A stretch of 64,000 bases of DNA, taken from positions 4,013,001 through 4,077,000 of the forward strand of contig NZ_AP027081.1 of assembly GCF_030295425.1 (NCBI RefSeq), given 5' to 3'. Position 1 is the stretch's first letter, and every line of letters starts with the position of its first letter. Positions 7,610-15,089 of the stretch are shown here, piece after piece. This DNA comes from Mesoterricola sediminis (GTDB lineage Bacteria; Acidobacteriota; Holophagae; Holophagales; Holophagaceae). Below the pieces are notes generated by a model. The model had not been told where the DNA came from. It searched no databases and saw only the letters and a program-made list of their open reading frames with translations. A program made the position numbers and the translations under genes.

Positions 7610-8449
7610 ATGAGCGAGACCAACATCTACCTCCCTCACCTCATGCGCATCGCGAAGGTCACCCGCGAGGCCCCGGGCGTCAAGACCTTCCGCCTGGAGT
7701 TCGTGGACCAGGCCGCCGCCGACGCCTTCGACTTCCAGACCGGCCAGTTCGGCCTCTACAGCGCCTTCGGGGAGGGCGAGAGCACCTTCTGCATCGCCTC
7801 CAGCCCCACCCGCAAGGGCTACATCGAGTGCACCTTCCGGGAAGTGGGCCGCGTCACCGCCGCCCTCGCCGACAAGGAGGAGGGCGACGTCGTCGGCTTC
7901 CGCGGCCCCTACGGCAACCGCTTCCCCATCGAGCAGTGGAAGGGCAAGAGCCTGGTCTTCGTGGCCGGCGGCATCGCCCTGCCCCCCCTGCGCAGCGTCA
8001 TCTGGAACTGCCTGGACCTGCGGGACTGGTTCAAGGACATCACCATCGTCTACGGCGCCCGGAGCGTGGCCGACCTGGTCTACAAGCACGAACTGGCCGA
8101 GTGGGAGGCCCGGCCCGACGTGAACCTCGTGGTGACCGTCGACCCCGGCGGCGAGACCCCCGACTGGAAGGGCAAGGTGGGCTTCGTCCCCCCCGTGGTG
8201 GAGGCCCTGGCCCCCAGCCCCGCCGACACCGTCGCCCTCGTCTGCGGCCCCCCCATCATGATCAAGCTGACCCTCCCCGTCCTGGCGAAGCTCGGCTTCC
8301 AGCCCGACGCCATCTACACGACCCTGGAGAACCGCATGAAGTGCGGCCTGGGCAAGTGCGGCCGCTGCAACACCGGCAGCAGCTACGTGTGCAAGGACGG
8401 CCCCGTCTACACCCTGGCCCAGCTCAACGCCCTTCCGGCGGAGTACTAG
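7610..8449 (+). CDS. flxA: FlxA-like FAD/NAD(P)-binding oxidoreductase
   Basis: Predicted 279-residue flavoprotein of the ferredoxin-NADP reductase superfamily, like sulfhydrogenase gamma (HydG) and dihydroorotate dehydrogenase electron-transfer subunit PyrK. It has the FAD-binding barrel ('FRGPYGNRFP' near residue 100), a nucleotide-binding domain opening with 'FVAGGIALPPLRS', the 'CGPPIMIK' loop, and a C-terminal [2Fe-2S] set 'KCGLGKCGRCN' plus a later Cys in 'SYVCKDGP'. It is the expected NAD(P)H entry point of the Hdr-Flx complex. AAGGAG precedes the ATG. It is last in the operon; the 251 bases after it contain no clear terminator. Confidence 0.88.
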   Translation: MSETNIYLPHLMRIAKVTREAPGVKTFRLEFVDQAAADAFDFQTGQFGLYSAFGEGESTFCIASSPTRKGYIECTFREVGRVTAALADKEEGDVVGFRGPYGNRFPIEQWKGKSLVFVAGGIALPPLRSVIWNCLDLRDWFKDITIVYGARSVADLVYKHELAEWEARPDVNLVVTVDPGGETPDWKGKVGFVPPVVEALAPSPADTVALVCGPPIMIKLTLPVLAKLGFQPDAIYTTLENRMKCGLGKCGRCNTGSSYVCKDGPVYTLAQLNALPAEY

Positions 8450-8630
8450 GTGTAGGCAGATCGAATCACCCGAACCACCTTGTCCCGATCCTTCGTGCTG
8501 GCAAGGGAAAGCTAAGAACCCGTACGCCAAGTCACGCGGCGTCGGCTTCGCGGTTCAGCCCAAGACACCTGGGAGCCTGTCACCTTTTTAGCCAGATGCC
8601 CCGGGCCTTGGTCACAAGGTGGCCTGCCGT

Positions 8631-8660
8631 TTGGGTCCCCGTCCAGGCCTCACGTATCAT
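8631..8660 (+). promoter_or_regulatory. Candidate sigma70-type promoter for S9 peptidase
   Basis: TTGGGT (8631-8636), an 18-base spacer and TATCAT (8655-8660, 5 of 6 matches to TATAAT) lie about 40 bases before the peptidase start. The 251-base gap 8450-8700 that contains it otherwise shows no gene, RNA or convincing hairpin. Confidence 0.45.
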
Positions 8661-8700
8661 GTAGCGATGCCAACCCACCCCGGGCTGGCGAGGAGGATGC

Positions 8701-10752
8701 ATGTTCCGGCCCCTGATCCTGTCCCTGCTCTGCGGGGCGATGACGGTACCCGCCCTGGCCGCGGGTACCCATCCCGTCTCCATCAACGATCTCCTGGCCA
8801 TGGAGCGCCTGGGCGATCCCAAGGTCTCCCCCGACGGCAAGGTGGTGGCCTTCTCGGTCTCCAAGCCCGACGTGGCCGCCAACAAGAGCTCCCACGAGCT
8901 CTGGCTGGCCTCGGTGGACGGCGCCTGGAAGCGGCGCGTCTCGGCCCCGGGCACCAGCAATTCCCAGGCCCGCTGGGCCCCCGACGGCAAGGCCCTGTTC
9001 TTCGTCTCCGCCCGCTCCGGCTCGGCCCAGGTGTGGCGCATGCCCATGGACGGCGGCGAGGCGGTGCAGGTGACGAACCTGCCCCTGGACGTGGACGCCC
9101 TTACCGTCGCCCCCGACGGCAAGCACCTCTTCCTGGGCATGGCCGTCTTCCCCGGCACCTCCCCCGAGGAGACCAAGAAGCGCATGGACGCCCGCGCCGC
9201 CGACAAGGCCACGGGCATGGTCTTCGATCGCCTCTTCGTGCGTCACTGGGACACCTGGGCGGACGGCACCCGCAACCACGTGTTCCGCTATGAAGTCTCC
9301 ACCGGCAAGGCCGTGGACCTGATGCCCGCCATGGACGCGGACTGCCCCTCCAAGCCCTTCGGGGGCGCCGAGGATTTCGCCGTCTCCCCCGACGGGACCA
9401 CCGTGGTCTTCTCGGCCCGGGACATGGGCCGCCAGGAAGCCTGGTCCACCAACTTCGACCTCTTCGCCGTCCCCGCCGACGGCTCCAAGGCCCCCGCGAA
9501 GCTCACCACCAACCCCGCCTGGGACGCCCAGCCCCGCTTCAGCCCCGACGGCAGGACCCTGGCCTACGTGGCCATGAGCCGCCCCGGCTTCGAGGCGGAC
9601 CGCTTCGACCTCGTCCTGCGGGACATGGCGAGCGGCAAGGAGCGCAAGTTCGTGCTCAAGGCCGACGACACCCCCCGCGGCGACCGCTCCGTGGCCAACT
9701 TCGCCTGGAGCCCGGACGGGAAGGTCATCTACGCCGAGGCCGAGAACTTCGGCCAGCGGGCCCTCTTCGCCGTTGACCCCGCCACCGGCAAGGCCCGGAT
9801 CATCGTGGGCCAGGGCACCCTGGACGGCATCGAGTTCACCCACGACGGCCGCATCCTCTACGGCATGCACTCCCTCCAGGGCCCCACGGAGCTCTACACG
9901 ACCGATGCGGCCGGCAAGGACATCCGCCGCGTGACCCGCTTCAACGATGGTCTCCTGGCCGCGACGAAGCTGGGCAGGCCCGAGCAGTTCTCCTTCAAGG
10001 GCGCCAAGGGTGATACCGTCTACGGCTACATCGTCACCCCCGCGGACTTCGATCCCGCGAAGAAGTATCCCGTGGCCTTCCTCATCCACGGCGGCCCCCA
10101 GGGCACCTTCGGCAACGACTGGCACTACCGCTGGAACCCCCAGGTCTACGCCGGCGCCGGCTACGCCGCCGTCATGATCGACTTCCACGGCTCCACCAGC
10201 TACGGCCAGGCCTTCACCGACGACATCCGCGACGACTGGGGCGGCGCCCCCTTCGAGGACCTCATGAAGGGCCTGGACTTCGCCCTCGCCAAGTACCCCT
10301 TCCTGGACAAGGACCGCATGGGCGCCCTCGGGGCCTCGTACGGCGGCTTCATGATCAACTGGATCGCGGGCCACACCGACCGCTTCAAGACCCTCGTGTG
10401 CCACGACGGCAACCTCGACGAGCGCATGGCCTACTACGACACCGAGGAGCTGTGGTTCCCCGAATGGGAGCACAAGGGCCTGCCCTGGGAGAACCCCCAG
10501 AGCTACGTCAAGCAGAACCCCGTGGAGTTCGTGAAGAACTGGAAGACCCCCATGTTCGTCATCCACGGCATGAAGGATTTCCGCATCACCTACGCCCAGG
10601 GCCTCTCCACCTTCACGGCCCTGCAGCGCAAGGGCATCCCCTCCAAGCTGCTCATCTTCCCCGATGAGAACCACTGGGTGCTCCGCCCCGCCAATTCCCT
10701 CCAGTGGCACCAGAACGTCCTGGGCTGGCTGGACCAGTGGCTGAAGAAGTAG
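8701..10752 (+). CDS. Secreted S9-family (prolyl oligopeptidase-type) serine peptidase
   Basis: Predicted 683-residue exported peptidase. The N-terminus is a Sec signal peptide (hydrophobic 'LILSLLCGAMTVPALAA'). The middle is a TolB/WD40-like propeller with repeated 'SPDG' blades ('VSPDGKVVAF', 'FSPDGRTLAY', 'WSPDGKVIYA'). The C-terminal alpha/beta-hydrolase domain carries Ser546 in 'GASYGGFM', Asp626 in 'GMKDFR' and His658 in 'ENHWV', the catalytic triad of the DPP IV/acylaminoacyl peptidase group. It likely cleaves di- or oligopeptides in the periplasm; substrate choice cannot be read. The start has GAGGAGGA upstream. A strong terminator follows at 10771, so it is monocistronic. Confidence 0.92.
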   Translation: MFRPLILSLLCGAMTVPALAAGTHPVSINDLLAMERLGDPKVSPDGKVVAFSVSKPDVAANKSSHELWLASVDGAWKRRVSAPGTSNSQARWAPDGKALFFVSARSGSAQVWRMPMDGGEAVQVTNLPLDVDALTVAPDGKHLFLGMAVFPGTSPEETKKRMDARAADKATGMVFDRLFVRHWDTWADGTRNHVFRYEVSTGKAVDLMPAMDADCPSKPFGGAEDFAVSPDGTTVVFSARDMGRQEAWSTNFDLFAVPADGSKAPAKLTTNPAWDAQPRFSPDGRTLAYVAMSRPGFEADRFDLVLRDMASGKERKFVLKADDTPRGDRSVANFAWSPDGKVIYAEAENFGQRALFAVDPATGKARIIVGQGTLDGIEFTHDGRILYGMHSLQGPTELYTTDAAGKDIRRVTRFNDGLLAATKLGRPEQFSFKGAKGDTVYGYIVTPADFDPAKKYPVAFLIHGGPQGTFGNDWHYRWNPQVYAGAGYAAVMIDFHGSTSYGQAFTDDIRDDWGGAPFEDLMKGLDFALAKYPFLDKDRMGALGASYGGFMINWIAGHTDRFKTLVCHDGNLDERMAYYDTEELWFPEWEHKGLPWENPQSYVKQNPVEFVKNWKTPMFVIHGMKDFRITYAQGLSTFTALQRKGIPSKLLIFPDENHWVLRPANSLQWHQNVLGWLDQWLKK

Positions 10753-10770
10753 GGTTCATCGAACCTGCGC

Positions 10771-10796
10771 GCGGAGGCCGGCTTGCCGGCCTCCGC
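10771..10796 (+). terminator. Rho-independent terminator after S9 peptidase
   Basis: Perfect 12-bp inverted repeat GCGGAGGCCGGC / GCCGGCCTCCGC with a 2-base centre (four-base loop after fraying), followed by TATTTAT. It begins 18 bases after the peptidase stop. Confidence 0.75.
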
Positions 10797-10857
10797 TATT
10801 TATAAGGCTGGGAACAGGGGCCTTCCCCTCAAAATTACCCGTGCGCGCACCCCGCTA

Positions 10858-10955
10858 CGGCCTAGGTTTTGGGCGGGACCCTGGCCCGTGGGGCGCGGGG
10901 TTCCCCTTCCAACCTAGCCGATGGCCAACCGCACCAGCGGTTGGCCCCATGGAGG
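10858..10955 (+). promoter_or_regulatory. Structured 5' leader before exported protein gene
   Basis: Two nested or adjacent stems precede the ribosome site of the next gene. The outer repeat CGGcCTAGGTT (10858-10868) pairs with AACCTAGCCG (10911-10920) with one bulge. Immediately after it, GGCCAACCGC-ACCA-GCGGTTGGCC (10923-10946) forms a perfect 10-bp hairpin four bases before the GGAGG at 10951. The arrangement could gate translation or be an RNA thermometer or riboswitch-like element. It does not match any class I recognise. Confidence 0.4.
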
Positions 10956-10959
10956 TACC

Positions 10960-11544
10960 ATGCTCCGTCACGCAGCCCTCGCCATCCTCGCCGCCGCCCT
11001 CCCCCTGGGCGCCCAGACCCTGCAGGACCTGAACGGCCTCAAGGCCGAGGCCCGCCACTTCGTGTCCACGGGCCTCTCCAGCTCAGGGGAGAACCGGAAG
11101 ACGGAACTCTACCGGATCATCGGCGACCCCGGCCCCGTCTCCCCCGGCCTCCTGCAGCGGGGTGTGGACGTGCTGCACTGGCGGTTCCAGTACAAGATCC
11201 TGGAACGGAACCCCGGACCGGGCGCCATGGAGGCCGCCCAGCACCGCCAGTGCTGGGCCGACTGCCTCCGGGGCGTCTTCACCAATTTCGAGTACTCGGA
11301 TGTGATCGTCACGGACGCCCGGCCCATCGAACATGCCTGGATCGCCGTGGGCCTGGACGAGGCCATCGGCGAGCTGAAGAAGCACGGCTACACCCACGGC
11401 TTCGAGAAGGTCACCCTCATGCGCCCCATGCACCCGGCCCTTCCCGACGAGTTCGTCTACATCTTCCAGTGCCCCGTGGAAAAGACCCAGGTGGCCATCT
11501 CCACCCAGACGGGCGCCCTCATGTGGAAGGAATCCTGGAATTGA
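10960..11544 (+). CDS. Exported protein of unknown function
   Basis: Predicted 194-residue protein, not recognised as a known family. A clear signal peptide ('LAILAAALPLGAQ') predicts export to the periplasm. The mature part has two cysteines close together ('QCWADCLRG', about residues 91-95) and one near the end ('IFQCPVE'). It is followed by a hydrophilic alpha/beta-looking region ending 'STQTGALMWKESWN'. Start ATG 10960 was chosen because GGAGG lies at 10951-10955 and because the upstream in-frame ATG at 10921 sits inside a strong hairpin and would bury the signal peptide. It sits alone between a terminator-ended peptidase gene and htpG; the htpG promoter candidate lies just after its stop. 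Confidence 0.7.
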   Translation: MLRHAALAILAAALPLGAQTLQDLNGLKAEARHFVSTGLSSSGENRKTELYRIIGDPGPVSPGLLQRGVDVLHWRFQYKILERNPGPGAMEAAQHRQCWADCLRGVFTNFEYSDVIVTDARPIEHAWIAVGLDEAIGELKKHGYTHGFEKVTLMRPMHPALPDEFVYIFQCPVEKTQVAISTQTGALMWKESWN

Positions 11545-11550
11545 ATGGAC

Positions 11551-11580
11551 TTGTAAAATGACGCGGATTCCTGGTAGATT
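11551..11580 (+). promoter_or_regulatory. Candidate promoter for htpG
   Basis: TTGTAA (11551-11556), an 18-base spacer and TAGATT (11575-11580) lie 28 bases before the htpG start. The fit to sigma70 is moderate (4 of 6 at each box). No heat-shock repeat such as CIRCE is visible. Confidence 0.4.
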
Positions 11581-11607
11581 TTCACCCTCTGCCAGCGGAG
11601 ACGCGCC

Positions 11608-13485
11608 ATGTCCGAAAAGCATACCTTCAAGAGCGAACTGCAGCAGGTGCTGCACATCATTACCCACAGCCTCTACTCCCACAAGGAGATCTTCCTGCGG
11701 GAGCTGATCAGCAACGCCAGCGACGCCATCGACAAGGTCCGGTTCAATTCCCTCCAGAACGAACACCTCCTGGAGGGGGACCGGGACTTCAGGATCCGCC
11801 TGGCCGTGGACAGGGAGGCCCGCACCCTCACCGTGTCCGACAACGGCGTGGGCATGGACCACGACGCCATTGTGGACAACCTGGGCACCATCGCCAAGTC
11901 CGGCACCAAGGCCTTTCTGGAGAGCCTGAAGGCCGCGGACGCGGCCGCGCGGCCCGGCCTCATCGGCCAGTTCGGGGTGGGCTTCTATTCCGCCTTCATG
12001 GTCGCCGACCGGGTGACGGTCCTTTCCCGCGCCGCGGGTTCCAGCCAGGCGGTGCGCTGGGAATCGGACGGCCTGGGCGAGTTCACGGTGGAACCCGCCG
12101 AGCGCGCCGGCCGCGGCACCGACGTCATCCTCCACCTCAAGGAGGACGAGAAGGAGTTCCTGGAGTCCTGGCGCCTGCGCGCCATCGTCAAGCAGTTCTC
12201 CGACTTCATCGAGCACCCCGTCGTCATGGACGTGGAGAAGGGCGAGGGCGAGGACCGCAAGGTCGAGGAGGAGACCCTCAACTCCCGCAAGGCCCTGTGG
12301 CTGCGGGGCAAGACCGACGTGACGGAGGAGGAGCACAACGCCTTCTACCGGCAGATCTCGGGCGACTTCGAGGATCCCGCCAAGGTGATCCACTACGCCG
12401 CCGAGGGCGCCCTGGAGTTCCGGGCCCTGCTCTACATCCCCCGGCGCAAGAGCTGGGACCTGCAGTTCGCGGAGCCCAAGGTCGGGCCGAAGCTCTACGT
12501 CAACCGGGTGCAGATCATGGACCACTGCGAGGCCCTGCTGCCCCCGTACCTGCGCTTCGTGAAGGGGGTCGTGGACTGCTCCGACCTGCCCCTCAACGTC
12601 AGCAGGGAGCTGCTCCAGCACAATCCGCTCCTGGAGCGCATCCAGAAGAGCCTCGTGAAGAACGTCTTCCAGGCCCTGACCGACCTGAGGACCTCGGACC
12701 CCGAGGCCTACCGCACCTTCTTCTCGGAGCTGGGCCCCATCCTGAAGGAGGGCCTCGCCAGGGATTACGCCAACCGGGAGCAGATCGCCGATCTCCTCCT
12801 CTTCGAGAGCCTGCGCACCGAACCCGGCAAGACCACGACCCTGGCCGAGTACCAGGCCGCCATGCCCGAGGCCCAGAAGGACATCTATTGGCTGGCCGGC
12901 GAGGATCGCGCGGTGCTGGAGCCCTCCCCCAGCCTCGAGGCCTTCCGCCGCAAGGGCTGGGACGTGCTGCTGCTCACCGATCCCATCGACGCCTTCGTCT
13001 TCCCCGGCCTGGCCGACTTCAAGGGCACGCCCCTGAAGGCCGCCGACCGCCACCAGCCCGAGCTCGAGCCCGAGGAGAAGGCCCTGGCCGAGGAGGCCCA
13101 GGCCGCCTTCAAGGGGCTGCTGGACGCCCTCAAGGGCCGGTTCAAGGGCGTGAAGGACGTGCGCCTCTCCCAGAACCTGGTGGAGAGCGCCTCGCGCCTC
13201 GCCGCGGACGACGACGCCCTGGATCCCCACATGGAGCGCCTCCTCCAGAAGCTGGGCCAGGCCCCCGGCCACCAGGACCGGATCCTGGAGCTGAACCCCG
13301 CCCACCCCGTCGTGAAGGCCCTCCAGGCCGTCCACGCCCGGGACGCCGCCGATCCCCGGGTGGAGGCCTACGGCCAGCTCCTCCACGATCAGGCCCTCCT
13401 GGCCGAGGGCTCCCGCCTGCCGGACCCCGGCGCCTTCCTTAAGCGGCTCAACGAACTGGTGGTGAAGGACGCGGGGATCCACTAG
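11608..13485 (+). CDS. htpG: Molecular chaperone HtpG (Hsp90)
   Basis: Predicted 625-residue cytosolic Hsp90, which remodels client proteins in an ATP-dependent cycle. The N-terminal GHKL ATPase is intact: 'ELISNASDAIDK' (N-box Asn), 'DNGVGMD', 'GTIAKSGTKAF' and the lid 'GQFGVGFYSAFMVAD'. The middle domain has 'SRELLQHNPLL' with the catalytic Arg region, and a C-terminal dimerisation domain completes the normal bacterial length. GGAG precedes the ATG. It is a single-gene unit ended by an exceptionally long hairpin starting 4 bases after the stop. Confidence 0.97.
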   Translation: MSEKHTFKSELQQVLHIITHSLYSHKEIFLRELISNASDAIDKVRFNSLQNEHLLEGDRDFRIRLAVDREARTLTVSDNGVGMDHDAIVDNLGTIAKSGTKAFLESLKAADAAARPGLIGQFGVGFYSAFMVADRVTVLSRAAGSSQAVRWESDGLGEFTVEPAERAGRGTDVILHLKEDEKEFLESWRLRAIVKQFSDFIEHPVVMDVEKGEGEDRKVEEETLNSRKALWLRGKTDVTEEEHNAFYRQISGDFEDPAKVIHYAAEGALEFRALLYIPRRKSWDLQFAEPKVGPKLYVNRVQIMDHCEALLPPYLRFVKGVVDCSDLPLNVSRELLQHNPLLERIQKSLVKNVFQALTDLRTSDPEAYRTFFSELGPILKEGLARDYANREQIADLLLFESLRTEPGKTTTLAEYQAAMPEAQKDIYWLAGEDRAVLEPSPSLEAFRRKGWDVLLLTDPIDAFVFPGLADFKGTPLKAADRHQPELEPEEKALAEEAQAAFKGLLDALKGRFKGVKDVRLSQNLVESASRLAADDDALDPHMERLLQKLGQAPGHQDRILELNPAHPVVKALQAVHARDAADPRVEAYGQLLHDQALLAEGSRLPDPGAFLKRLNELVVKDAGIH

Positions 13486-13488
13486 CCC

Positions 13489-13546
13489 GGCCAGTTAAGC
13501 GAGCGTGTCCCGGATTCTTGTCAGGGACACGCTCGCTTAATTGGCC
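13489..13546 (+). terminator. Very long hairpin after htpG
   Basis: A 17-bp perfect stem TTAAGCGAGCGTGTCCC / GGGACACGCTCGCTTAA (13495-13511 with 13524-13540) extends outwards with GGCCAG/TTGGCC to 23 bp, with a single G-U pair and a 12-base loop. It starts four bases after the htpG stop. It probably terminates transcription, but the stem is longer than the other terminators in this window and lacks a T run. Confidence 0.6.
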
Positions 13547-13587
13547 ACCCTCCTGGAGGGTGCTCCCGCCCGGGACGGATCCCAAGA

Positions 13588-13613
13588 AAGAAGGCTCCGC
13601 GAGGGGCCTTCTT
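13588..13613 (-). terminator. Hairpin terminator facing the GxxExxY gene
   Basis: AAGAAGGCTCC-GCGA-GGGGCCTTCTT is an 11-bp stem with one G-U pair. Read on the minus strand it is followed by a TTTCTT tract, so it fits a terminator for the minus-strand gene at 13770. Confidence 0.55.
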
Positions 13614-13710
13614 GCGTGAGGGGGGAACTGGGCGCTGTCGGCAAACCCAAGGCGTTCCCTGACATGGGTGAAGGAGAAGGTTGTAGGCGAAGCGATCCCA
13701 CTTCATCCCC

Positions 13711-13728
13711 TGCATCTGCGTTAATCCC
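13711..13728. repeat. Left imperfect terminal inverted repeat
   Basis: TGCATCTGCGTTAATCCC here resembles the reverse complement of the element at 14238-14254 (TGCATCCTGTTTATCCC). The pair brackets the GxxExxY gene. Similar AT-leaning oligonucleotides often sit next to GxxExxY genes, as I recall; the sequence here shows only this one pair. Confidence 0.4.
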
Positions 13729-13769
13729 TGTTACAGCAGGGCCAGCGCCGGGATGGGTCGTGGGTCGTG

Positions 13770-14186
13770 TTACTGGACGTCGCTGGCATCGAGTTCCATG
13801 CTCCCGGCGCCCTGGCCAGGGTTCATGGCCAACCGGCGAACTTCGATCTTGGCTTGTCCGAAATTGACGAGAAGGCATGTCGGAAGGCCAGTAGCCCTCA
13901 GGTAGTTCAAGCCTTGAGCGATATCAATCTCGCCTAGGGCCCGGATTGCCTTGACCTCAACGATGACCTGGCCGTCGACGATGAGATCGGCCTTATACAA
14001 GCCCACCTTCTCGCCCTCATAGAACACCTCGATCGACTGCTGTTGGGCAAAGGCCAGCTTGGTTCTGCGGAGTTCGAAGGCCAGGGCGTTCTCATAGACC
14101 TTCTCGATGAACCCGTGCCCCAGCGTGTTCGCGATTCGATAGCACAAGCCGATGATCTGTTGCGTGAGCGGGTCCTGGATGGGCAT
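13770..14186 (-). CDS. GxxExxY protein (PD-(D/E)XK nuclease-like)
   Basis: Predicted 138-residue protein of the GxxExxY family. The name motif is present as 'GFIEKVY' in 'LGHGFIEKVYENAL'. The rest shows a PD-(D/E)XK-like core, 'YKADLIVDGQVIVEVKAI' with Asp, Glu and Lys in the expected strand-turn-strand order, then 'LNYLRATGLPTCLLVNFG'. Members often occur in many copies per genome; the function is not established and nuclease activity is inferred from fold. ATG at 14186 follows GGAG. An upstream in-frame start would add 23 unrelated residues. Base use is visibly less GC-rich than its neighbours, and the gene lies between inverted repeats, so recent mobility is plausible. Confidence 0.82.
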   Translation of the reverse strand: MPIQDPLTQQIIGLCYRIANTLGHGFIEKVYENALAFELRRTKLAFAQQQSIEVFYEGEKVGLYKADLIVDGQVIVEVKAIRALGEIDIAQGLNYLRATGLPTCLLVNFGQAKIEVRRLAMNPGQGAGSMELDASDVQ

Positions 14187-14237
14187 GGTCCGTCTCCATG
14201 CCCCAAGGTGGAGGCAACCCGCTGCGTGGTTCAAACG

Positions 14238-14254
14238 GGGATAAACAGGATGCA
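14238..14254. repeat. Right imperfect terminal inverted repeat
   Basis: GGGATAAACAGGATGCA, the inverted partner of 13711-13728 with small indels, lies upstream of the GxxExxY start. A shortened direct echo, 'GCAGGATAAGGA', follows about 10 bases later. Confidence 0.4.
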
Positions 14255-14283
14255 AAGGAAACTGCAGGATAAGGACTTGCTAG

Positions 14284-15021
14284 CTATTCATTGGCCAGGA
14301 CCCGCAGGTATCCGCGGGCGCCCGCCAGGCCCCACAGGGTTGCCGCCAGGCCCCCCAGGAGCCCCACCCCGAGGAGCCTCGGATCGGACTGGGCCGCGAC
14401 GGCCAGGGCGTTGGTCGCCCCATGGAGCGCGATGCAGGGCAGGAGCGAGCCGGTGCGCTCCCGGAGGAGGCCGCACAGAAGGCCGAATACGGCCGTATGC
14501 GCGAATCGGGCAAGGCCGGGATGGCCGAGGCCGAAGAGGAGGGCGGGGAGGAGGATCCCCGCGAACCGTCCCCACCGCAGGCGCAGCGCCGGCTGGAGGT
14601 CCCCGCGATACAGGAGCTCCTCGGCCACCGGGGCGACCAGGAGGATGCCTGGGAGGGTGTTCCCCACCCCCCGGCTTTCCGGGGAATCCGGCAGGAGAAC
14701 CGAGGTGGGAATCCCCACCGCCAGGTACAGGAACAGACTGCCACCAACCTGGCCGGTTGCGGCCCTCCAGCCTCCGGCCGGAGGACCCCAGGCCCCGCCC
14801 CAGGACAGGCCCGCGCCCCTCAGCCCCACCGCCGAGGCCGCCAGCATGCCGAGGCCCTCCTGGACGTCGGACCCGGCCTGGGAATTCCATCCCCAGGCCG
14901 CGCCGGCCGCAATGAGCAGGCAGCTCAACGAAAGGGTCAGGCCCCACAGGGCCAGGGTCTGGCCCAGGCCCAGCCCCGCTGCGCCTGGGCCATCGGATAT
15001 GAAAGGGTCAAGGTGGGGCAT
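14284..15021 (-). CDS. CPBP-family intramembrane metalloprotease (CAAX/Abi type)
   Basis: Predicted 245-residue polytopic membrane protein with the CPBP (ABI/CAAX) motifs: 'PVAEELLYRG' (EExxxR motif), 'LLFGLGH' and 'ALHGATNAL' in three successive hydrophobic segments. In bacteria such proteins process or give immunity to exported peptides, among other roles. It lies 68 bases downstream of the ABC exporter genes on the same strand, so it may belong to that peptide-export unit as processing or self-protection factor; this is inference. ATG 15021 begins the first hydrophobic region sensibly but has only a weak ribosome site, so the start is uncertain. Confidence 0.78.
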   Translation of the reverse strand: MPHLDPFISDGPGAAGLGLGQTLALWGLTLSLSCLLIAAGAAWGWNSQAGSDVQEGLGMLAASAVGLRGAGLSWGGAWGPPAGGWRAATGQVGGSLFLYLAVGIPTSVLLPDSPESRGVGNTLPGILLVAPVAEELLYRGDLQPALRLRWGRFAGILLPALLFGLGHPGLARFAHTAVFGLLCGLLRERTGSLLPCIALHGATNALAVAAQSDPRLLGVGLLGGLAATLWGLAGARGYLRVLANE

Positions 15022-15089
15022 GGCCACGGTCCGTCCTACCGGGAGATGCGCCGCCGGAGCCGTTCGTTCCGCGGCCCGAAGCCGGCCGC

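Noticed and set aside
8475-8622. 9-base inverted repeat CCACCTTGT ... ACAAGGTGG around the gap before the S9 peptidase
   Set aside because: Spacing of 130 bases and short length are compatible with chance; no coding or mobile feature lies between.
10841-10850. GTGCGCGCAC palindrome
   Set aside because: A 10-base GC palindrome is expected by chance at this composition, and nothing ties it to a regulator.
13521-13878. Short minus-strand frames between htpG and the GxxExxY gene
   Set aside because: They overlap hairpins and the inverted repeat, and show no protein character.
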